From positions 1 through 11,938 of the forward strand of contig USGH01000056.1 in assembly GCA_900554225.1 (NCBI GenBank): a stretch of DNA of 11,938 nucleotides, given 5' to 3'. The notes under the pieces are model-generated. The model saw nothing but the letters and a program-made list of their open reading frames with translations, did not search any database and was not told where the DNA came from. The position numbers and the translations under genes are program-made. The stretch comes from an uncultured Eubacteriales bacterium. GTDB taxonomy: Bacteria; Bacillota; Clostridia; Oscillospirales; CAG-272. How positions within the stretch are numbered: position 1 is the stretch's first letter; each line of letters opens with the position of its first letter. This document shows positions 7,503 through 11,938 of this stretch, piece after piece.

Positions 7503-8607
7503 TCAGCTGATCTGGAACAGATAAAATTTCAGGTATTCCGTTTCCGGCACGTTCCAAAGGATCGGGTGGTCGGGAGCCTGTGCGCGCTCCTCGATCTGCC
7601 GCAGCGCCACATGTGCGTCGTCCGCCGCCTCATGGAGCATCCGTTTGAACTGATCCGGCGGCATGAAGTGGGAACAGGAGCAGGTCGCGAGATACCCGCC
7701 ACGGGGAAGAAGACGCATTGCCAGTGTGTTGATCTCTTTATACCCACGGTAGGCATTTTTCACCGTATCCCGGCTTTTGGTAAACGCGGGCGGATCAAGG
7801 ATGATGTAGTCGTATTTTCCGCGGTTGGCTTTCGATTCCGCAAGAGAGCGCAGCAGGGCAAACACATCCGCGCATTCCACCCGCATTCTCTCCGCGACGC
7901 CGTTTCTTTCCGCGTTGTACCGTGACAACCGCTCTGCGGTTGTATTTCTGGTCGAGAAAAAAGCCCGTCTTCTGTCCGTTTATGTAATCGACGGTGTAGA
8001 GAACGCCGTTTTCGCGGATATCCACAGTGCCGTTTGCGTGACCCGGATAGCTCTCTGCCCGCCAATAGCCGCAGTGCCGATCCATTCCTTCCAATGCCCG
8101 CAGCGCGCCGTCACACCGTTCGTAAATTCCGGAGATCTGCACGCCCCGTTCGGCAAGCACATCGATGAGAAGGGAATAGAGGGTTTCCCGGCGCACCTCG
8201 ATTCCAAGCGAAAGTACCTCGGAAACGAGTATATCCCCGAACCGATCGACGGTCCAGCCTGGAAACCGACCCGCTTCTCCGAAAATGAGCCGGCACGCGT
8301 CAAAATCAGGACCCATGACGGTGATGCGGTAATCGACGGCATGTGCGATACGGCGGCGGAAAAACGCGTCGTCAAAGGTGTCGTTGGCATTGTCAGAGAA
8401 AAGGCGCACACGAATTTTGGAGTGGCTGTTGAAAAATCCGGTGCCGAGATAGCGGTCCTTTCCGGAATAGACATCGCAAAGTCCGCCGTCCTCCGGGGGG
8501 ATTTCGCCGCGCGGTGTGACTTCATCGCCAAACACCCATGGGTGAGAGCTCTTTATCTTTCTTTCGCCTTTATCGGATACCGTAACGGAGGGGAGAGTTC
8601 GTGTCAT
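7503..8607 (-). pseudogene. rlmI: 23S rRNA m5C methyltransferase (RlmI-like), disrupted by an internal deletion
   Basis: The family joins a PUA RNA-binding domain to a SAM-dependent methyltransferase that makes 5-methylcytosine in 23S rRNA. From the ATG at 8607, residues 1-227 match it: PUA part (1 to about 75), RLIFGEAGRFPGWTVDRFGD (106-125) and DYINGQKTGFFLDQKYNR (207-224). The frame then runs into an unrelated 40-residue tail ending at 7795. The rest of the enzyme continues in another frame from about 7928 (SRYNAERNG) with DPPAFTKS and the catalytic-type TCSCSHF, ending normally in YLKFYLFQIS at 7503. Between the halves some 40 residues are missing, including the glycine-rich SAM-binding motif and the acidic residue after the next strand. 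The span of 1105 bases is not a multiple of three. The gene overlaps the MATE stop codon (ATGA), with GAGG about 9 bases before the start. Either a real null allele or an assembly error; a simple base-calling frameshift would not remove a motif. Confidence 0.85.
7925..7943. repeat. Perfect 8-bp inverted repeat at the rlmI deletion junction
   Basis: ACAACCGC (7925-7932) and GCGGTTGT (7936-7943) are exact inverted copies around a 3-base loop. The same structure is present on both strands. The right arm codes for the end of the intact N-terminal part of the rlmI product (YNR) and the left arm coincides with the point where similarity jumps to the other frame. Confidence 0.8.
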
Positions 8608-9968
8608 AGATTTACCTCAGAGCTTGCTTCTTTCTTTTGAAATGCTTTTTTCAGCCGGACATAATAAGCGGGGATGAGAATGCACACAGCCCCGATCCAC
8701 GCAGCCGGCTCCGCGTAGAAAATGTCGTTTTCCCGGGCAAGGATCCCGCAGAGAATGGCTACCGTGATCCGCATGAGAAATTCCGCGATCCCGGAGACCA
8801 TCGGAATGACCGTGTCGCCCATCCCCTGCAATGCCGAACGGTATACGTAGAGGAAATACAGGATGAGCAGAAACGCGCTCATGATGACGAGATACCGATA
8901 CGCCGTTGCCAGTGCGTCTCCGCCTGCCTCACGATCGATGAAAATCTGTAGGATCCAGCGGCCGAAGCCGATCATCACGCCGGAGATCACTGCGGATGTG
9001 ACAGCGGCAAGCAGTACGGCACTGCGCACACCGATCCGGATCCTGTGCAGATTTCCCGCGCCGAAATTCTGCCCGACATAGGTGGTGACGGCAAACCCAT
9101 AGGAGGTCGCTGCAATCTCCAGAAGTCCGTAGAGCTTGTTCGTTGCGGTAAAGCCGGCGATAAAGGCGTTTCCGAAGCCGTTGACGACCGCGGATACCAC
9201 CATGCCGCCGATGGAGATGATGGTGTTCTGTATCGCAAGCGGCGTACCCAGTCCCATGAGCGACTTTTCCATCGCGCCATCGCGTGCCATGTCGGACAGA
9301 TGAAAGTGCAGATGCGGTGTTTTCGCGATGCGGTATGCACAGATTCCGCCGGCGACAGCTTGCGCAAATACCGTGGCCCCGGCAGCTCCGGCGATCCCCC
9401 AATGGAGAACAAAAACCGCCAGCGCATCCAAGGCAATATTGAGAACGGATGCTGTGATCATGGCAAAAAGCGGCGTTTTGCTGTTTCCGACGGCGCGCAG
9501 GACGGACGCGGTGAAGTTGAAAAACATCATGCACGGAATCCCCGCAAAGAGGATCCGTACGTAGAGAGTCGCCATATGGGACAGGTCTCCCGGCACGCGC
9601 AGGACGTACAGAAATCCCGGCAGCGCGAGTTGGCTCAGTATGGCGGTGAGAAGCGTGATGAAAATTGTGAGTCTGGCGGACAATCCGATCACACGCCGGA
9701 GTCCCGGGTGGTCGCCTTCTCCGAATTTTTGGGACATACGAACGGAAAAACCGGCGGTAAAGCCTTGCGCGATTCCCAGCACCATCCACGACAGCCAGTC
9801 CACGGTACCGAGAGCGGCAAGCGCATCCATCCCTACGCCGCGACCGACGATGGCGGTATCGACGACGGTATAGAGCTGCTGGAACATATTGGAGAACATC
9901 AGCGGGAGTGCGAACAAAACGAGAAGGCGCGCTGGCTTCCCGACGGTCATATTCTGTGTATTTGCCAT
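8604..9968 (-). CDS. MATE family multidrug/Na+ (or H+) antiporter
   Basis: The 454-residue product has the usual MATE length and about 12 hydrophobic segments. The N-terminal signature is clear: QLYTVVDTAIVGRGVGMDAL (31-50), followed by the WMVLGIAQGFTAGFSVRMSQ region (61-80) and, after the mid-protein duplication, ATSYGFAVTTYVGQNFGAGN. Such proteins sit in the cytoplasmic membrane and export cationic drugs, dyes or metabolites using an ion gradient. The substrate is not predictable. The ATG at 9968 is preceded by an AAGGTAGG-type ribosome binding site. The stop codon TGA overlaps the ATG of the rlmI-like gene in an ATGA tetranucleotide, so the two are probably translationally coupled in one transcript. 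I could not find a convincing promoter in the 126-base divergent spacer upstream on this strand. Nothing abnormal is seen in the reading frame. Confidence 0.95.
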   Translation of the reverse strand: MANTQNMTVGKPARLLVLFALPLMFSNMFQQLYTVVDTAIVGRGVGMDALAALGTVDWLSWMVLGIAQGFTAGFSVRMSQKFGEGDHPGLRRVIGLSARLTIFITLLTAILSQLALPGFLYVLRVPGDLSHMATLYVRILFAGIPCMMFFNFTASVLRAVGNSKTPLFAMITASVLNIALDALAVFVLHWGIAGAAGATVFAQAVAGGICAYRIAKTPHLHFHLSDMARDGAMEKSLMGLGTPLAIQNTIISIGGMVVSAVVNGFGNAFIAGFTATNKLYGLLEIAATSYGFAVTTYVGQNFGAGNLHRIRIGVRSAVLLAAVTSAVISGVMIGFGRWILQIFIDREAGGDALATAYRYLVIMSAFLLILYFLYVYRSALQGMGDTVIPMVSGIAEFLMRITVAILCGILARENDIFYAEPAAWIGAVCILIPAYYVRLKKAFQKKEASSEVNL

Positions 9969-10031
9969 ACAAACCTACCTTGTAAAAAATGAACATCCCG
10001 ATACTTCTTGCGGAAATTCACAAAAAAAGAC

Positions 10032-10060
10032 TTGCCAAAACGCGGCGAATCGGGTATACT
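10032..10060 (+). promoter_or_regulatory. Near-consensus sigma-70-type promoter for the 10095-11282 gene
   Basis: TTGCCA (10032-10037) and TATACT (10055-10060) are separated by exactly 17 bases. Four of six -35 bases and five of six -10 bases match the vegetative consensus. Transcription should begin near 10067, giving a leader of about 28 bases. The promoter lies inside a frame that is open further upstream, which rules out the longer start at 10008. Confidence 0.85.
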
Positions 10061-10080
10061 AAGGGTCATACCAAAAAATA

Positions 10081-10087
10081 GAAGGAG
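10081..10087 (+). promoter_or_regulatory. Ribosome binding site fixing the start at 10095
   Basis: GAAGGAG ends 7 bases before the ATG at 10095, an ideal spacing. The upstream alternative TTG at 10008 has no such site and would place the promoter inside the coding region. Confidence 0.85.
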
Positions 10088-10094
10088 TAGAATC

Positions 10095-11282
10095 ATGAAA
10101 GACTATCTCATAACCTACTGGTGGGGGATCCCGGAGGCGTATTTCTCAGAGGAGCGGGTGATAGAGGCGATCGAGGACGGCTTCAATCTGCTGCATTTCA
10201 GCTACGAGCCGGAGAACAACAAAAAAGCACTCGCGCTCTGTCAAAAACACGGGGTACATGCCATGATCGCGGACGGACGGATGTACAAGGCGATGAACGA
10301 ACCGGAAAACCGAGAGAAGATCCTCACCGCGCTGACCGACGATTACAAAAACGAACCCGCGCTCTTTGGGTACTATGTCACCGACGAGCCGAACGCCGAC
10401 CAGTTTCCGATGCTTGCCGATATTGTGGCGACGCTGAAACGGCTCGACCCGGCGCATCCGGCATACATCAATCTGTTCCCGAATTACGCCAACGCCGCAC
10501 AGCTGGGCAATCCGACCTACGATGCACACCTTCGCGCGTACATGGAGACCGTAAAGCCGGAGATTTTAAGCTACGATCACTATCATCTTCTCACCACGGA
10601 GCAGCCGAAGGAGTTTATCACATTTGATAACGAAAGAGAAGCCGGGATCTACGCCGCCGCACAGAAACGGACCGCCCGCGCCGGCTTCTACGACAATATT
10701 GAAGCAATCCGCCGGTACGGTCTGGAATTTGCCGTGCCGTATATGCTCATCATCCTCCTGACAGAGCATGGTCCGTACCGCTATCTCAGTGAACCGGAAA
10801 TCGCATATGAAGCGTACCAGACCCTCGCTTACGGCTGTTCCATGCTGTCTTACTTCACCTATTGGACACCGGACGGCGGCGACCACTGGCACTTCCGCAA
10901 CGGGATCATTTCCGAGGATGGCAAAAAGTGCAGCCATTACTACGATGTGCAGAAAATCAACCGCGAAATCGCCCCGATCGGCAGACGCATCGCGAACACT
11001 ACCTCCACCGCCGTATTCCATGTGGGAGAAGAAAAGGAACAGGTCGTACCGTTTGCTCCCTGTCAGGGGATCGATGGGATCACAGGCGGCAATCTGACCG
11101 TTGGATGCTTCGCGGACGGCACCATGCTCATCGCCAACAAGGATTTCGCGGCAGATGCAGAGGTTGCGATACAGACTAGTCACAGGCTGGAACGGCTGGA
11201 TCCCGCATCCGACACGTTTGTGCCGTGCGAAAAGACGATCACCATTCCGGCAGGACGCGGCGTATATCTGCGGATTTTATAA
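10095..11282 (+). CDS. Glycoside-hydrolase-like TIM-barrel protein with C-terminal beta domain
   Basis: The product is 395 residues from the ATG at 10095, chosen from its GAAGGAG site and upstream promoter. The barrel reads as a clan GH-A-like fold: YWWGIPEAYF near the N-terminus, LLHFSYEP (32-39), then FGYYVTDEPN (91-100), where E98 stands at the end of a strand as the likely acid/base, PAYINLFPNYA (122-132), ILSYDHYH (157-164), and SYFTYWTPDGGDHWHF (252-267) near the last strand. Residues from about 330 form a small beta-rich domain. No signal peptide is apparent, so a cytoplasmic enzyme acting on imported oligosaccharides is likely. The family has no certain name from what I can see. A nucleophile is not obvious; E224 (LLTEHG) or an Asp in SYDHYH are candidates. 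It is transcribed alone: promoter just upstream, strong terminator 20 bases after the stop. It is divergent from the MATE gene and convergent with a related partial gene. Confidence 0.8.
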   Translation: MKDYLITYWWGIPEAYFSEERVIEAIEDGFNLLHFSYEPENNKKALALCQKHGVHAMIADGRMYKAMNEPENREKILTALTDDYKNEPALFGYYVTDEPNADQFPMLADIVATLKRLDPAHPAYINLFPNYANAAQLGNPTYDAHLRAYMETVKPEILSYDHYHLLTTEQPKEFITFDNEREAGIYAAAQKRTARAGFYDNIEAIRRYGLEFAVPYMLIILLTEHGPYRYLSEPEIAYEAYQTLAYGCSMLSYFTYWTPDGGDHWHFRNGIISEDGKKCSHYYDVQKINREIAPIGRRIANTTSTAVFHVGEEKEQVVPFAPCQGIDGITGGNLTVGCFADGTMLIANKDFAADAEVAIQTSHRLERLDPASDTFVPCEKTITIPAGRGVYLRIL

Positions 11283-11301
11283 AACTGTAGCTTTACCGGA
11301 G

Positions 11302-11340
11302 AGCGGGGGAAGGCATACCGTATGTCAACCCCCGCTTTTT
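11302..11340 (+). terminator. Strong Rho-independent terminator
   Basis: AGCGGGGG (11302-11309) pairs exactly with CCCCCGCT (11329-11336) and the stem runs directly into a five-T run. The loop region contains a further CATAC/GTATG complement. It ends the + strand glycosidase-like transcript. On the minus strand there is no T-run after the stem, so the convergent gene is not clearly terminated by it. Confidence 0.9.
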
Positions 11341-11349
11341 GTGTCCTGT

Positions 11350-11937
11350 TTATTTTTCGATCCGGTATTCCAGCGTATATGGTTCTGCGTCCGTGACCTC
11401 GTCCATGCGGTAGAGTACACCGTCTCCGGCTGCCAGATGGAGCGTGAGGGACGTGATGCTGTCGCCAAGGAAGATCTGTTCCCCGGTTTCCCGCGATACC
11501 GTATAGAGACGGACCGGCTTTTTCAGCGGCAGCTCGGCATCCAGCGGCACATCTACATCGCGATTCAGGAACAGGAAGTACCGGTGACCGTACGCATCGG
11601 CAAGCTCACCGACGGAGCAGCGGCGCGGCAGTGTCTGGGGCAGAATATTGTGACCGGTCAGCTCGTCCGCCAGTCCGGTGAGATAGGGAGAGCCGGCAAG
11701 CAGCTCCGCACTGTGGTATACACCGACGCTTTGGAGTGCCATGAGCGTATTGCCGAGTGCCCGGAATTCCGCGTGGATCCGTTTGGTTTCCTCGAATATC
11801 GGACCGCGGTCGCCTTCTTCTGTGATCACAGCATCGACTGCGGTAAATTCCTGCAATGCCTTCGCACCGTACATCGCCCCGGCATACATCTGGCTGCGCA
11901 CCATGGGGAACGTGAATCGGTGATATTTGTGAAGGTT
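11350..11937 (-). CDS. C-terminal part of a glycoside-hydrolase-like protein, start outside the window
   Basis: The stop codon (TAA) is at 11352-11350 and the frame stays open to the window edge, reading NLHKYHRFTFPMVRSQMYAG, so the gene begins to the right. The visible 195 residues resemble the last 150-160 residues of the protein at 10095-11282 in order and spacing. QMYAGAMYGAKALQEFT corresponds to AYQTLAYGCSMLSYFTYW. The helix ending LMALQSVGVYHS corresponds to RRIANTTSTAVFHV. YGHRYFLFLNRDVDVP corresponds to FADGTMLIANKDFAAD. Both end in a beta strand before the stop (AGDGVLYRMDE versus AGRGVYLRIL). So it is probably the last barrel segment plus the beta domain of the same superfamily, but with a diverged active-site face: the YWTPDGGD stretch is replaced by VDAVITEEGD. 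The substrate is unknown. An ATG at 11904 is internal and has no ribosome binding site. Confidence 0.7.
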   Translation of the reverse strand, partial: NLHKYHRFTFPMVRSQMYAGAMYGAKALQEFTAVDAVITEEGDRGPIFEETKRIHAEFRALGNTLMALQSVGVYHSAELLAGSPYLTGLADELTGHNILPQTLPRRCSVGELADAYGHRYFLFLNRDVDVPLDAELPLKKPVRLYTVSRETGEQIFLGDSITSLTLHLAAGDGVLYRMDEVTDAEPYTLEYRIEK

Positions 11938-11938
11938 G

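Noticed and set aside
7795..7935. Programmed ribosomal frameshifting as an explanation for the two-frame rlmI gene
   Set aside because: A frameshift would retain all residues. Here a block of about 40 family-conserved residues is absent, and no slippery heptamer lies at the junction, so deletion or misassembly fits better.
9969..10094. Search for a MATE promoter in the divergent spacer
   Set aside because: Several TTG-rich words and a TATCGG are present on the minus strand, but none gives an acceptable -35/-10 pair at 16-18 bases, so no promoter is annotated for that strand.

Overview
The window looks like a chromosomal segment of an anaerobic, gut- or rumen-type Clostridia (Bacillota). The basis is codon use with a GC content in the mid-50s by eye, strong AGGAGG-type ribosome binding sites, short intergenic spacers closed by Rho-independent hairpins, and Clostridia-like forms of the M16C peptidase, MATE and RlmI families. 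The species cannot be named from the sequence. I see no rRNA, tRNA, CRISPR array, insertion sequence or phage gene.

Layout from left to right: (1) the 3' part of a + strand gene for a large glycoside-hydrolase-like TIM-barrel protein (3-1964), which enters from outside the window; (2) a bidirectional terminator hairpin (about 1992-2054) where it meets a minus-strand block; (3) the minus-strand block, read right to left: a sugar isomerase/epimerase-like TIM barrel (7339-6533) behind a clear extended -10 promoter, an ADP-ribosylglycohydrolase (DraG)-fold protein (6438-5098), and an M16C/PreP-type zinc peptidase (4995-2062); (4) a second minus-strand pair, a MATE transporter (9968-8604) overlapping by 4 bases an rlmI-like 23S rRNA methyltransferase gene that is broken by an internal deletion (8607-7503); (5) a + strand gene (10095-11282) with a near-consensus promoter and a strong terminator, encoding a second glycoside-hydrolase-like protein; (6) the 3' part of a minus-strand gene (11937-11350) whose product resembles the C-terminal half of the protein in (5).

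Three glycosidase-like proteins, a sugar isomerase/epimerase and a DraG-fold N-glycosidase-like enzyme within 12 kb suggest a region for taking apart an unidentified glycoside. This is inference, because no transporter or regulator of such a pathway is visible here. The M16C peptidase, MATE pump and rRNA methyltransferase look like ordinary background genes.

The most concrete oddity is the rlmI locus. Its N- and C-terminal parts are well preserved but lie in different frames. The stretch between them, which in the family carries the SAM-binding glycine-rich motif, is missing. The junction sits at a perfect 8-bp inverted repeat. The most open biology lies in the unclassified glycosidase-like proteins and in the DraG-fold protein with altered metal-site motifs.
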